Assembly: GCA_031291275.1 (NCBI GenBank)
Contig: JARLJJ010000040.1
Span: 1-60,065 of the forward strand
Direction of reading: 5' to 3'
DNA length: 60,065 nt
DNA from: Formivibrio sp.
GTDB taxonomy: Bacteria > Pseudomonadota > Gammaproteobacteria > Burkholderiales > Chitinibacteraceae
Position 1 is the first letter of the stretch, and every line of letters begins with the position of its first letter. Position numbers and translations under genes: made by a program. Under the pieces are notes generated by a model. It did no database searches. It saw only the letters and a program-made list of their open reading frames with translations, and had not been told where the DNA came from. This document shows positions 8,074 through 17,362 of this stretch, piece by piece.

Positions 8074-8550
8074 TTAGGCATAGAACATTCGGGGGAAAAT
8101 GACATGTTCCGCCTGAGGTTTCCGCCGGTAGACCACCGCTCGACGCTTGCCACTGGCACGAGTTTCACCGGTTGGCTCCAGGATATCCGCAGCCAACATC
8201 CGCGTGCGAAACGCGCTTTTATCACGGACTCGCCCCAACACGATTTCATGGATCCGCTGGAGTTCGGGTAGCGTAAACGTTTCAGGTAGAAGACTCACCG
8301 CGAGAGAGGTGTATTCCACTTTTGCGCGCACACGATCCAACGCCGCAGCCAGGATTGCGTTGTGATCAAATGCCAGGTGGAGACTCATGGCTTCATCAAT
8401 AGGCCACCATTGCACCGACTCCACCCGTGGCCCGGCCACAAGCTCAACACCTTCCGAGGGGATTAACGCAAAATAGGCCACAGAGGCAGCCCACTTGCGC
8501 GGATCTCTCGTTCGGGAGCCGAAGGTCTGCAGCTGCTCAAGGTAAAGCAA
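8074..8550 (-). pseudogene. NrtR-like Nudix-related regulator, N-terminus missing
   Basis: The frame begins inside the Nudix fold (LLYLEQLQTFGSRTRDPRKWAASVAYFALIP). It continues to the C-terminal winged helix (PETFTLPELQRIHEIVLGRVRDKSAFRTRML...RRAVVYR), the pattern of NrtR regulators of NAD metabolism. A TAA lies a few codons upstream in frame, and the region that should hold the Nudix box is absent. So this is about two thirds of the gene with no proper start. Probably inactive, though a short HTH-only product cannot be excluded. Confidence 0.75.
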
Positions 8551-8591
8551 CCAGAAGTAGCCTTAGGGGCTCCGTACCCTAACTTGAGCAT

Positions 8592-8661
8592 AAGTCTACT
8601 ATGCTAGCCTTTTAGCTAAAAAGGGCCCTGTCCGGGACTCAAGTCCTACCATAGTAGACTT
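8592..8661. promoter_or_regulatory. 12-bp inverted repeat pair (possible operators)
   Basis: AAGTCTACTATG (8592-8603) and CATAGTAGACTT (8650-8661) are perfect reverse complements 46 bp apart. A palindrome TTTTAGCTAAAA lies between them at about 8610-8621. They sit between the headless NrtR gene and the rightward Xre remnant, so they are most likely the old divergent operator region of one of these. Seen directly; the role is inferred. Confidence 0.6.
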
Positions 8662-8676
8662 TTAGCGGACAAACTC

Positions 8677-8781
8677 ATGCGCCGCGTCACGCCCTGGCCC
8701 TTCCCCGCGAGCCCGCTATTACGCTCGCCAGAAGCGCTGGGTACCTATCTACGAGCCGCGCGCACGCTAATCGTCCTCTGA
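8677..8781 (+). pseudogene. Xre-type antitoxin N-terminal remnant
   Basis: A 34-codon frame (MRRVTPWPFPASPLLRSPEALGTYLRAARTLIVL, stop). The segment EALGTYLRAARTL is typical of the first helix of HipB-like Xre antitoxins, but the recognition helix is missing. It is probably a truncated antitoxin whose toxin has been lost or replaced by the converging hipA-hipB operon. Confidence 0.5.
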
Positions 8782-8782
8782 G

Positions 8783-9193
8783 CTATTTGAATTTCAACGG
8801 GGGTATCGGCGCTTGTTTTGCGGGTGACTTCGCCACAGGGGTAGATTGAAGGGATCTGTGCCCTGGTATTGGCGATATAGGCGCACCCTCTGGAAGCTCA
8901 GGCTCTAACAGTGCACCGCGCGTGTCTGGATGCACAAACCCGATCTTCAGCCCAAACGGTTTTCCTACAGCCTGAAGCGTATCCAAGGTAGGGTTTGCCT
9001 CTCCGCGTTCCAGTCGCGCGATCTGAGGGGTGCTCAATCCGACGAGTGCCGCAAAGGCCTTCTGATTGAGCCCGATCGCTTCCCGTATCCACCGGGCGGC
9101 CTGTGCTACATCTGGTTGCTCCGACACCAACCGGTTGACTAGGGTGTGGCGCAACACTTGCAGTTCTTCTGGCGATTTCTTAGCGTAGCGCAT
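8783..9193 (-). CDS. hipB: HipB-like Xre antitoxin (reversed operon)
   Basis: 136 aa from the ATG at 9191-9193, preceded by GGAGGTAC. Longer upstream frames run through hipA and are not used. The HTH is at about residues 35-85 (AARWIREAIGLNQKAFAALVGLSTPQIARLERGEANPTLDTLQAVGKPFGLKIGF). The tail is Pro-rich and basic (KSPAKQAPIPPLKFK). It is transcribed after hipA and overlaps its end by 14 bp, the reverse of the classic hipB-hipA order. Confidence 0.85.
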   Translation of the reverse strand: MRYAKKSPEELQVLRHTLVNRLVSEQPDVAQAARWIREAIGLNQKAFAALVGLSTPQIARLERGEANPTLDTLQAVGKPFGLKIGFVHPDTRGALLEPELPEGAPISPIPGHRSLQSTPVAKSPAKQAPIPPLKFK

Positions 9194-10463
9194 CGAGTAC
9201 CTCCAGTGCTGCCTCAAAGCGATGTTCGCAAATTCGGGTTCTAGGGTCCCGATCGAGCGATAGGAACTGTTGATAGGTAGCTGCCAATTGTGGTTGCCAC
9301 TCAACGAGCGCACGACGTAACCCCTCGCTATTGGCCGCCCCCAACAGGCTTGGCAGCCAGTCAGCAAACAACCGGGCCCATTCGGTATGTGAGCCAGGCG
9401 TGAACTGTCGCCATAAGGTTGAGCGCGCCGGCGGATCGTCGGCTAGAAACATCGGTGAAAAGTCGAACAACGGGGACAACGTTAACCCTGCTTCCGTGAG
9501 AAAGAACCCGGTGTTCCGTCCATGGTTATCCTCGACACGCAAGCAGTACCCCAAGATATCCCGCTTAAGGTATTCAAGCAGATCGATACCCAATACTGCG
9601 GTATCCGCCTGGGCTACCCAGGCTTCCAGGATGTCTTCATGCCGGAGGGGTTGCGCGTGCGCCGCCACACCCAGAAGGCTGTAGGCGCTTTCCAAGGCAC
9701 GGCGATGCACGCTCCCTGCCACAGGGATACGGTCAAACCGCGGAATGAACAACAGCTCCCCGGACATAAACGGTTCACCGCAGACGTTTAGCCCGGCGCC
9801 CTTGGCCAGCTGCAGCCAATAGAACTCATGGCGAAGCAGTATGGCGTCCTTGTCATTTCGCGGCATCTTCACCAGATAGTGGGCGCGCGCGTCCATATCG
9901 GGAACCAGGATGTCCGCATAAAAAAGCCCATCGGCATGCTCGGTCAGCCAAAGCTTAGCAGCCTGTCCTTGTGTACTGGTGCCCGCCACCAGGGTGCCAT
10001 GCACCCGAGCGTATTCGATAAAGTCGATATCGTGCCGTTGCATGTCCGGCAGCGACCAGCCAGATCGGGAAATCGGTAACTGCGACTGCAACCAGGTATA
10101 AGCCTCAGCCACTCGGACATTACCTGCGGGATTGCTGGCTCCGCGAGCCAAAACAGCAGCGTCATTCAGCGGGCCATCCGGTTGCGCCAACTGCGCATGC
10201 ACCACCAGCAAGTCCCGGCCAAACCCACTGGGGAGCATATCCAATAGAAATGGTGCCCACCGCTCAAAGCGTGTGTGGTTGAACGTGACGGGCAGGCGAA
10301 CCGATAGCGCGGGCTCCCCTATCGCCCCCATATAGGCCAACGCGTAATCGGGCAGGTACTCAACCAAGCAAGACGAAGCAATACCCAGGCTCGGCTCCTC
10401 AATCGTCAGCCGCGCAGCTTGGCGCCAAGCCCCATCAACGAACTTTTCAAGCGTCAGGTCCAT
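9180..10463 (-). CDS. hipA: HipA-family kinase toxin (reversed operon)
   Basis: 427 aa, ATG at 10463. N-terminal HipA segment with the conserved FERWAPFLLDMLPSGFGRDLL. Kinase core HYLVKMPRND then FIPRFDR; catalytic loop VEDNHGRN at about 310-317 (Asp kept); metal-binding LFDFSPMF. It is too diverged from the hipA at 2125 to be a recent copy. It precedes its antitoxin, which would need promoter-level or translational control different from classic hipBA. The target is unknown. Confidence 0.88.
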   Translation of the reverse strand: MDLTLEKFVDGAWRQAARLTIEEPSLGIASSCLVEYLPDYALAYMGAIGEPALSVRLPVTFNHTRFERWAPFLLDMLPSGFGRDLLVVHAQLAQPDGPLNDAAVLARGASNPAGNVRVAEAYTWLQSQLPISRSGWSLPDMQRHDIDFIEYARVHGTLVAGTSTQGQAAKLWLTEHADGLFYADILVPDMDARAHYLVKMPRNDKDAILLRHEFYWLQLAKGAGLNVCGEPFMSGELLFIPRFDRIPVAGSVHRRALESAYSLLGVAAHAQPLRHEDILEAWVAQADTAVLGIDLLEYLKRDILGYCLRVEDNHGRNTGFFLTEAGLTLSPLFDFSPMFLADDPPARSTLWRQFTPGSHTEWARLFADWLPSLLGAANSEGLRRALVEWQPQLAATYQQFLSLDRDPRTRICEHRFEAALEVLDALR

Positions 10464-10631
10464 TTGAGATATTATGTGATTTCATAAATGCAGTATATGG
10501 GTAGTTTTCAGATACTACAATAGCTCTTACCAGCCAAAGAAGCTAAGCCCCATCTGTTGGTAACCGCGCGCACAATTCACGGTCGTTTGCCTATACGTCT
10601 TCAGAACATACTTTTTCTGAGGAAATACATC

Positions 10632-10880
10632 ATGAATGGATCTGAAGCCGTTACTGTCATCTGGACTGCCATCACCCAAGCCGGTTTGGCATTTGAAGAG
10701 AAAACCTGTAATTCCATCGAAGAAGCCCTGGCCTACATCAAAGAGCTCACAACGCTCGTTTTAGGCCAAATCGTGGCTGCTGATGATCGTGTATTGGCCA
10801 ACTGCGCCTCTAATGGCGCCATCAAGTTCAACCAACCCATGCTCTTCGGTCACGACCAATACCGCGTCGGCGTTGGTTAG
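10632..10880 (+). CDS. Hypothetical 82-aa protein
   Basis: ATG at 10632 follows GAGGAAATAC, a good ribosome binding site almost identical to the one in front of the gene at 11039 (GAGGAAATACC). The product (MNGSEAVTVIWTAITQAGL...) is mixed alpha/beta with no signal peptide or motif I recognise. The shared leader suggests the two were acquired or are expressed together. Function unknown. Confidence 0.5.
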   Translation: MNGSEAVTVIWTAITQAGLAFEEKTCNSIEEALAYIKELTTLVLGQIVAADDRVLANCASNGAIKFNQPMLFGHDQYRVGVG

Positions 10881-11038
10881 CATTTCAAAAAATTGGCTCA
10901 ACATGTTTTTCTTCCGTAAAGGCTTAATTGCCTTACCGGTATAAGTATCTTCCCACAAGAATTTGCATGGACTCGCCTATACAATACAGGCCACGAAATT
11001 GACCTTACTAACTACACATCTAGTTTTGAGGAAATACC

Positions 11039-11671
11039 ATGTTTAACCTGATAAATCTGCTCTACTTGGGCTTTGTCGTAGCAGCGCAAATCACTGTCTA
11101 CTCGGATGGCGACTATCCCTTGCCCGCGGACAAGGATGCTGTTGTTGAAATCAGCACCCACCGTGAATGGTGGCGCGACGATAGCGACTGCAAATACACC
11201 GGCTTGCTTGTACCGTATGTACGTGATTGGGAACTCGTGCAATATGACAATGACACTCGTGAAATAAAAGCCCGATTTCCCCCGGATCTTGAGCATGTTA
11301 TCGGGAGGGCTTTCGTGATCAACAAGAAAATCTGTAAAGGTAAAGAAGCTGAACCGATTCTACGTGTTGGTGAGCGCGAATTCATCTTTGCTAAAGGCGG
11401 CCTGAAGCGGGGGCATTCGTTTACCCTTAGCGATGTTTTTGGCATGAAAGAGGACGAACGCCCCAAGTGGTTCAATCAAGTTTTCAAACGCATTGAACGC
11501 GTAGCGGAGTATGACCCGAAAGCAAAAGAATTCATGACCTACACCTCCCAAGCGCTCGCCAAAGCTTCGGCACCTACACAATCGCCTCAGCCAGAGGCTC
11601 CCAGCACAAAACCCGTGCCCGACGCAGCTGTTATTCCTGCTGTCCCAGAACACACCCAATCCGCATCTTAG
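11039..11671 (+). CDS. Hypothetical 210-aa protein with hydrophobic N-terminus
   Basis: ATG at 11039 after GAGGAAATACC. It begins with a short hydrophobic stretch (MFNLINLLYLGFVVAAQITVY), perhaps a membrane anchor or uncleaved signal. A charged domain follows (YPLPADKDAVVEISTHREWWRDD...KYTGLLVPYV), then a Pro/Ala-rich disordered tail (~175-210). No family recognised. Lying upstream of a vgrG, it may be a T6SS accessory or immunity gene, but nothing in the protein proves this. Confidence 0.6.
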   Translation: MFNLINLLYLGFVVAAQITVYSDGDYPLPADKDAVVEISTHREWWRDDSDCKYTGLLVPYVRDWELVQYDNDTREIKARFPPDLEHVIGRAFVINKKICKGKEAEPILRVGEREFIFAKGGLKRGHSFTLSDVFGMKEDERPKWFNQVFKRIERVAEYDPKAKEFMTYTSQALAKASAPTQSPQPEAPSTKPVPDAAVIPAVPEHTQSAS

Positions 11672-11853
11672 CCATAAACAGATACCAGATGCCCCGAATG
11701 GGCCGTACCCATCACAACAGTCTGAGATCAACCAACGCAACCGTATGCCAGCATTGGTCTCGGCCTGATACTCGTTCATGCAGTAGATTATTTATTTTAT
11801 TGTAATACCTTGGTAAGATTTAAATAGAAATACACCAGCCAAGGAGTAAATGT

Positions 11854-12114
11854 ATGCCGATATTGCAAGTCGAAGAACTCGTCCTTCAAGATAAAGAAAA
11901 TTTTCACATGATGGCGAACACCGCGTTGCTTGAGGCCATCTACCACTTGGATGCTGCAAAATTCACCGCAGGTGTGGATTCCGGCAAATGCCAAGCAGCG
12001 CAGATGAAACTGCATAAAGCCACCGAGGTACAGCGTGCCGTCGCCAATATCGTAGATGGAACCCCTGTGATGTATTCGGACATGATCACCCTGCGTGCAT
12101 GGCTGTTTTCATAA
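11854..12114 (+). CDS. Hypothetical 86-aa protein
   Basis: ATG at 11854 with CAAGGAG about 10 bp upstream. It is predicted mostly helical (FHMMANTALLEAIYHLDAAKFTAGV, AAQMKLHKATEVQRAVANIV). No motif recognised. It sits 260 bp upstream of vgrG on the same strand. Confidence 0.5.
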   Translation: MPILQVEELVLQDKENFHMMANTALLEAIYHLDAAKFTAGVDSGKCQAAQMKLHKATEVQRAVANIVDGTPVMYSDMITLRAWLFS

Positions 12115-12377
12115 CGCTCCACCCGCTGAACTTTCCCTATTGCCTCAGCCTCATCAAATGCTTCAGGTGTAGCTTTAAGCGGCGTGATGGGCGAGCAGCC
12201 ACCTTTTCGTCTGGATATTTCGAACACAACGAACTAGCGGTGCCCTTGTTCTGACATGCTCAATATCAGAATGTGCTGATGTAATATTTCACCACAGTAG
12301 TGGTTTTATTGCTTTGTTGATGACCTATTACTTGCTTGCGTAGTAATATTGCGCCTCGCTTAACCCGAGGCTCCTCC

Positions 12378-15110
12378 ATGTTCGATGGCTTGCTGAATTC
12401 CTTTGCCTGCGCTTTTACCCAAAGCAACCGGCTGTTGACTCTGCAATTCGGCGGGGATGGATTTGAGCCTGAGGCGTTATTACCGCACATCCTGCGTGGC
12501 ACCCATTCGATTTCCAGCCTGTACCGCTATGAGCTGGATTGCCTCTCCGCCAATGCCTTCATTGAACTTAAGGATCTGCTTGGCCTTCCGGTACAGGTGG
12601 GCATCCTTGATCCGGTGGGGGATGAACGCATCATTACCGGCGTGGTTACCTCCGTGGCCACCCTGGGTGCCGATGGCGGTTTTTCGGCCTACCGCCTGGT
12701 CATCGAACCGGCACTGGCCTTACTCGCCAAGCGTCGTACCAGTCGGGTTTTTCAGGACCAATCCGTTCCTGAGATCGTCAAAACACTGCTCGACGAACAC
12801 CTTGCTGCCTATCCGCTCTTTGCCTCGGCGTTCAAACTGGACCCGCAACTGACGGAAACCTATCCCGCTCGCAGTTACTGCCTGCAGTACCGGGAGAGTG
12901 ATCTGGTTTTCATGACCCGTTTGCTGCGGGAAGAAGGCATTGCCTGGCGTTTTGTTTTCACCGCCGGGGAGATGCCGGTCCATACGCTGGTCCTGTTTGA
13001 CGACCCCTATAACCTGGAGCAAAGCCTGCTCGGCCGAGTCCGCTTCCATCGTGCCGATGGCACAGAAAGCGAAGATGGCCTGCAAAGCTGGGCGAGTAGC
13101 CGCCAAATTGTTTCCAGCCAGGTCAGCCTGAGTAGTTACGATTACAAGAGCGTCACCCCCAATCAGGCCCAGGATCGCAGTCAGATCGATCAAGGCCAGG
13201 CTGGGGATCAAGCGCAATCCAACCTGGAAGATTACGATCCGCAGTCCCTCTACTATGGTGACCCGGATGACCTGAGCCGCTATACCACCCTGCGCCAGAA
13301 AGCCCTCGATCGCTCCGCCAAGACGTTTACCGCAACGGGCACAGTCCGGGCCTTGAATGTCGGGGAATGGTTTGAACTCACCGACCATCCGGTCCATGAC
13401 CAGGATATGCCGGAACAACGCCAATTCGTCGTGACCGGAGAAACGCTCACGGCGCAGAACAATTTGCCAGGGGATGTACAGAACGGTCTTGCTGGCCTAT
13501 TGGCCATCGTGACAGCCGCCAGTGCCACAGGCAAAGGCGCTACCAGTGCCGCGACCAGTAACACGACGGGCAATAACCCGCCGCCATTCCAAAGTCAGCT
13601 GACCTTAACCCGCCGGGGCATTGACCTCACGCCTGACTACGCCCACAGCACACACGCCAAGCCGACTTCGCTGGGCGTACAGACGGCAACGGTCGTGGGA
13701 CCTGCCGGCGAAGAACTCCACACCGATAAACTCGGCCGCATCAAGATCCAGTTCCACTGGCAACGTCCGAGCGAGCACCCAGAGTTTGGCGCCAATCTTG
13801 ATGATCGTTCCTCCTGTTGGCTGCGGGTATCCCAACCGAGTGCCGGCGCAGGCTGGGGTCACCAATTTCTGCCGCGCATCGGTCAGGAAGTCTTGGTCAA
13901 TTTCATTGAGGGTGATATTGACCGCCCGATGATTACTGGCGTGCTCTACAACGGCAGCCACAATCCGCCTGAATTCAGCGGCGCAGGCAGTCTCCCTGCC
14001 AACAAAACCCTCTCCGGCATCAAGAGCAAAGAATTCAAGGGCGGGCAATACAACGAACTGCTGTTCGACGACACCCAGAACGAAGTTCGCACCAAGCTCT
14101 CCTGCGAACATGCCAAGACCCAACTCAACCTGGGCTTCCTCACCCACCCTCGCACCGAGGGTAAAGGTGAAGCCCGAGGCGAAGGTGCAGAACTTCGCAC
14201 CGACGCTGCAGCTGCCATTCGTGCGGCCCATGGCATTCTGCTTAGTACCGATGCCAGGATCGGTGCCAGCGATACCCAACTGGCCCGGCAGGAAATGATC
14301 AACCACGTGCAAACGGCATTGGAATTGCTCAAAAGCCTGGGCGACAGCGCTGAGACATGCCATGCCTTCAAGACCGAGACTGAAAAGCAGAAGGCATTCA
14401 ATCAGCAGCTCGCCGAATGGGAAAACGGCAGCAACACCGCCAAAGATAAAGCCAACGGTCTAAGCCCGATCATCGCCATTAGCTCACCTGGCGGCATTAC
14501 CAGTGCCACCCCGAAAACCACTACACACTACGCTGGTGAGCAGCTTAACCAGATCGCCGGGCAACACCTGCAACAGACTGCCGGTCAGCAGATCACGCTC
14601 AATGCAGGAGCAGGCATCAGCCTGTTCAGTCAGAAGGAAGGCATGCGACTGATTGCGCACGAAGGTCAATTCCTCGCCCAAGCACAGATGGATGACATCG
14701 CGATCAATGCCCAGAAGGGTGTGGCGATTACTTCCAGTACCGCCAATATCGAACTAAATGCCAACAAAGCCATTACCTGCATCGCCTCTGGGGGTGCCTA
14801 TATCAAGTTGGAAGGCGGGAATGTGGAAGTAGGTTGCCCGGGGGCATTTACGGTAAAAGCCGGAAGCCATGTCTGGGCGGGTCCTGGCAGCCTGAATGGC
14901 GACGTACCCAAAATGCCGGCCGCCACAGGCTTATATAACGAAGCCTTCCAGATCAAGGACGAAGTCACCGGCAATCCCATGCCGTTCGTGAAATACCGCA
15001 TTGAGCGTGAAGACGGCCAGATTCTCGAAGGTATCGCGGATGCTGAAGGCAAAACGGCCCGTATCCACGCCAAGAAGTCCGAACAAATAAAACTGCACAT
15101 CATCGATTGA
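12378..15110 (+). CDS. vgrG: Type VI secretion spike protein VgrG (TssI)
   Basis: 910 aa from ATG 12378 (CGAGG upstream; earlier in-frame starts lack support). Order: gp27-like barrel (1-~330, with YCLQYRESDLVFMTRLLREEGIAWRF-type text), OB-fold gp5-like domain (~415-510: DKLGRIKIQFHW, GWGHQFLPRIGQEVLVNFIEGD), DUF2345 needle (~560-850), and a ~60-residue C-terminal extension (NEAFQIKDEVTGNPMPFVKYRI...) resembling small beta-sandwich cargo adaptors. It forms the puncturing tip and probably carries the product of the next gene, which starts 9 bp downstream. No structural T6SS genes are present, so this is an orphan cargo cluster. Confidence 0.95.
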   Translation: MFDGLLNSFACAFTQSNRLLTLQFGGDGFEPEALLPHILRGTHSISSLYRYELDCLSANAFIELKDLLGLPVQVGILDPVGDERIITGVVTSVATLGADGGFSAYRLVIEPALALLAKRRTSRVFQDQSVPEIVKTLLDEHLAAYPLFASAFKLDPQLTETYPARSYCLQYRESDLVFMTRLLREEGIAWRFVFTAGEMPVHTLVLFDDPYNLEQSLLGRVRFHRADGTESEDGLQSWASSRQIVSSQVSLSSYDYKSVTPNQAQDRSQIDQGQAGDQAQSNLEDYDPQSLYYGDPDDLSRYTTLRQKALDRSAKTFTATGTVRALNVGEWFELTDHPVHDQDMPEQRQFVVTGETLTAQNNLPGDVQNGLAGLLAIVTAASATGKGATSAATSNTTGNNPPPFQSQLTLTRRGIDLTPDYAHSTHAKPTSLGVQTATVVGPAGEELHTDKLGRIKIQFHWQRPSEHPEFGANLDDRSSCWLRVSQPSAGAGWGHQFLPRIGQEVLVNFIEGDIDRPMITGVLYNGSHNPPEFSGAGSLPANKTLSGIKSKEFKGGQYNELLFDDTQNEVRTKLSCEHAKTQLNLGFLTHPRTEGKGEARGEGAELRTDAAAAIRAAHGILLSTDARIGASDTQLARQEMINHVQTALELLKSLGDSAETCHAFKTETEKQKAFNQQLAEWENGSNTAKDKANGLSPIIAISSPGGITSATPKTTTHYAGEQLNQIAGQHLQQTAGQQITLNAGAGISLFSQKEGMRLIAHEGQFLAQAQMDDIAINAQKGVAITSSTANIELNANKAITCIASGGAYIKLEGGNVEVGCPGAFTVKAGSHVWAGPGSLNGDVPKMPAATGLYNEAFQIKDEVTGNPMPFVKYRIEREDGQILEGIADAEGKTARIHAKKSEQIKLHIID

Positions 15111-15119
15111 GGTTGCCAG

Positions 15120-17330
15120 ATGTATCAAAGCGCGCCAACCCGCCCAGCCAGTGCAGAACAAGCGAATGTAACGGCAACACCGCCTGTTGCCCAAGCCAAA
15201 CTGACCACGCCGTCGGATACATTCACGCCTGCGCCCTACTCGCTGAAAGACGGAGCCTTGCTTTATTTGCCGGGCACCAATGAGTTTGTCGCGCTCTACC
15301 CGGAGGAGTGGTTGGTTTGCCGCCAAGATGCCAATGAACATGAACAGGCCATCCGAGAACAGCAGGAAGCCAATCTGCTTGTCACTGAAAAAGCCAAGGC
15401 TTACCGCGAGGCACTCAAAACTGGCTTTCGGCAACCCATTATCGATGCAGAGAAAGACCTCGCCAGCGCCATCAGCAATCTCGAAAAAGCCAACAAGAAG
15501 CTGAAAGCCAAGCTCAAGCCTCTGGGCGACCTTAAAGCCAAAGGCAGCATCAAGCTGGTGGAAGCCGTCGTTCTGCATAAAAACGAGAAGAAGTTTGCCC
15601 CGCGTTACATCAACTCGGAAAAGCTCAAACAAGCATTGGCCGACAAGCGCGTGTACATGGTCAATGGCGATGCCGAAAAGAAGAAGCGCACGCAGGAAAA
15701 GATTATCTCTGGTGGCAAGTTCAACACCACCGAGATCAAGAAACGAATTGCCGAAAAGGCTGCGGACAAAGCCAAGTTCGAAAAGAAGTGGAAACTTGCC
15801 CCGGAAGGTGAAGACGCTTACTGCGGCGTACTGACGGAATGGGCCAAGGTGATGAATGGCGACATCCATCACTTCCTGGAACGCCAAACGGAAAATGTCG
15901 AGAAGTACTTCAACATCGATCCCAACGATCCACATCGCAATGTGGATGTATCAGCCGAAGCACAACTGATGCGCTACACCGCTGGGGCGGGACTGGAAGT
16001 GAACTTCAACCCCTTTAGCGGCAATCTGGACGATGGGCGCGATAGCACGGTCATCAGCCGGACCAAACGCGCACTTAGCCAAGGCAAGCTGGGCATTAAA
16101 GCGAATGCGGAAGCCAGCTTTGCCGTGGCCGAAGGCAAAGTTAGAACTCAGTGGTATGTACCGCATGTTGCCGGCTGGCACGCCAATCCCACGGTATTAG
16201 AGCAAAACATCGATCTGGGCTGGTTTCGCTTGATGGCCGACCTGATCTTGTTTGGGGTGGTCGGCGCCAGTGTGGCGGCTGAACTCGATGTGGCTTTGCT
16301 GTACACCGCCAACAAGCAAGGCATCAAAGGCACCCCAAAGGACAAGAAGGGGGCCAAGGCCCAAACCGGTGCCAGTGGCGAACTGGATGTGTTTGCCGGT
16401 GCCAAGGCGGGGGTAGATTTACTGGGTGCATTGCAGTGGATGAGTCCGGAAGGCATTACCGACGGGCGTCCACGTAAAGTGGATCCCAAGAAAAACGACG
16501 TGGCTGAATACGTCAACGTCGCTGAAGTGCACCCCAAGGTCGAAGGCCAAGCTGGGGCCTCTGGCACCCTGGGTTTCAAGATCGATTATAAAAGTGGAAA
16601 GTTTGTCATCCATGCCAAAGCGGGCTTATGTATTGGCTTAGGGGGCAAAGGAGACATCACGTTTGCGGTTTCGGCTGCCACGATTGGCGAGTTCTTCAAG
16701 TGTGTGTCGTACCAACTCAAGCACGTAGATTGGAAGAAGGTTGACGGCTTGATCCAAAAAGACGCGTACAAAGCTTTTGCGAGTATTTCCGCACTAGTGG
16801 CCATCACTGGGGATAAGCTTGAAAACTATGTAACAACAGAATGGGACGACTTAACCAGTCAGCTCAAATTGGCAATGGCAGCTGCCAATAAGGCGACGTT
16901 AGATCGATTGTCGCAAGAATTGCGTACATGGGGCTTCATCGCCTACTTACCCCCCGAGGCGCAAGGCACGGTTGTAAATTTGGCGATGGAAATTGGCCGG
17001 AATAATCCCGAGATACGGGAACAAGGTGCCAGTTGCATTGCGGGTATTTTGGCCTGCCAACAGACTAATCGGCAAAAAGAAGAATTGCTGCAGCGTATTT
17101 GCATGGATATTGATGGGAAAGAGGATCGAGCGGTCGGTCGGCAAAAGGTGACCGCGTTCTTGGCGACCACTTCCTATGCCAACGCCTTGACGCAAACCGA
17201 CACGATTCTAGCGCAGGCTCAATCCATACAAGGTAGGCCGTTTATGCGGAATGATGAGTCGGCCTTTGTGACCGCAAAAATCGGTATTGACCACCCTACG
17301 TACGAGAATGACTGGGGCCACGTTGCATGA
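15120..17330 (+). CDS. Large putative T6SS effector
   Basis: 736 aa, directly after vgrG. The N-terminus is Pro/Ala-rich with a short conserved-looking YLPGTNEFVALYPEEW segment. Lys/Glu-rich helices likely to form coiled coil fill ~75-215. Then come glycine/alanine-rich amphipathic stretches, including a hydrophobic segment at ~370-395 (FRLMADLILFGVVGASVAAELDVALLYTA), and a C-terminal helical region. No catalytic motif is recognisable. Long amphipathic segments without an enzyme signature suggest a membrane-active (pore-forming) toxin, but this is inference. Its stop overlaps the start region of the SUMF1-like gene. Confidence 0.75.
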   Translation: MYQSAPTRPASAEQANVTATPPVAQAKLTTPSDTFTPAPYSLKDGALLYLPGTNEFVALYPEEWLVCRQDANEHEQAIREQQEANLLVTEKAKAYREALKTGFRQPIIDAEKDLASAISNLEKANKKLKAKLKPLGDLKAKGSIKLVEAVVLHKNEKKFAPRYINSEKLKQALADKRVYMVNGDAEKKKRTQEKIISGGKFNTTEIKKRIAEKAADKAKFEKKWKLAPEGEDAYCGVLTEWAKVMNGDIHHFLERQTENVEKYFNIDPNDPHRNVDVSAEAQLMRYTAGAGLEVNFNPFSGNLDDGRDSTVISRTKRALSQGKLGIKANAEASFAVAEGKVRTQWYVPHVAGWHANPTVLEQNIDLGWFRLMADLILFGVVGASVAAELDVALLYTANKQGIKGTPKDKKGAKAQTGASGELDVFAGAKAGVDLLGALQWMSPEGITDGRPRKVDPKKNDVAEYVNVAEVHPKVEGQAGASGTLGFKIDYKSGKFVIHAKAGLCIGLGGKGDITFAVSAATIGEFFKCVSYQLKHVDWKKVDGLIQKDAYKAFASISALVAITGDKLENYVTTEWDDLTSQLKLAMAAANKATLDRLSQELRTWGFIAYLPPEAQGTVVNLAMEIGRNNPEIREQGASCIAGILACQQTNRQKEELLQRICMDIDGKEDRAVGRQKVTAFLATTSYANALTQTDTILAQAQSIQGRPFMRNDESAFVTAKIGIDHPTYENDWGHVA

Positions 17331-17362
17331 TCAGGCGCAATCTCTCTTTTGAAGGAATGACT

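Noticed and set aside
12720-15935. Long antisense ORFs (12720-13424, 13605-14363, 14931-15935)
   Set aside because: They lie opposite vgrG and the effector gene, lack start signals and show composition expected from the complement of those genes.
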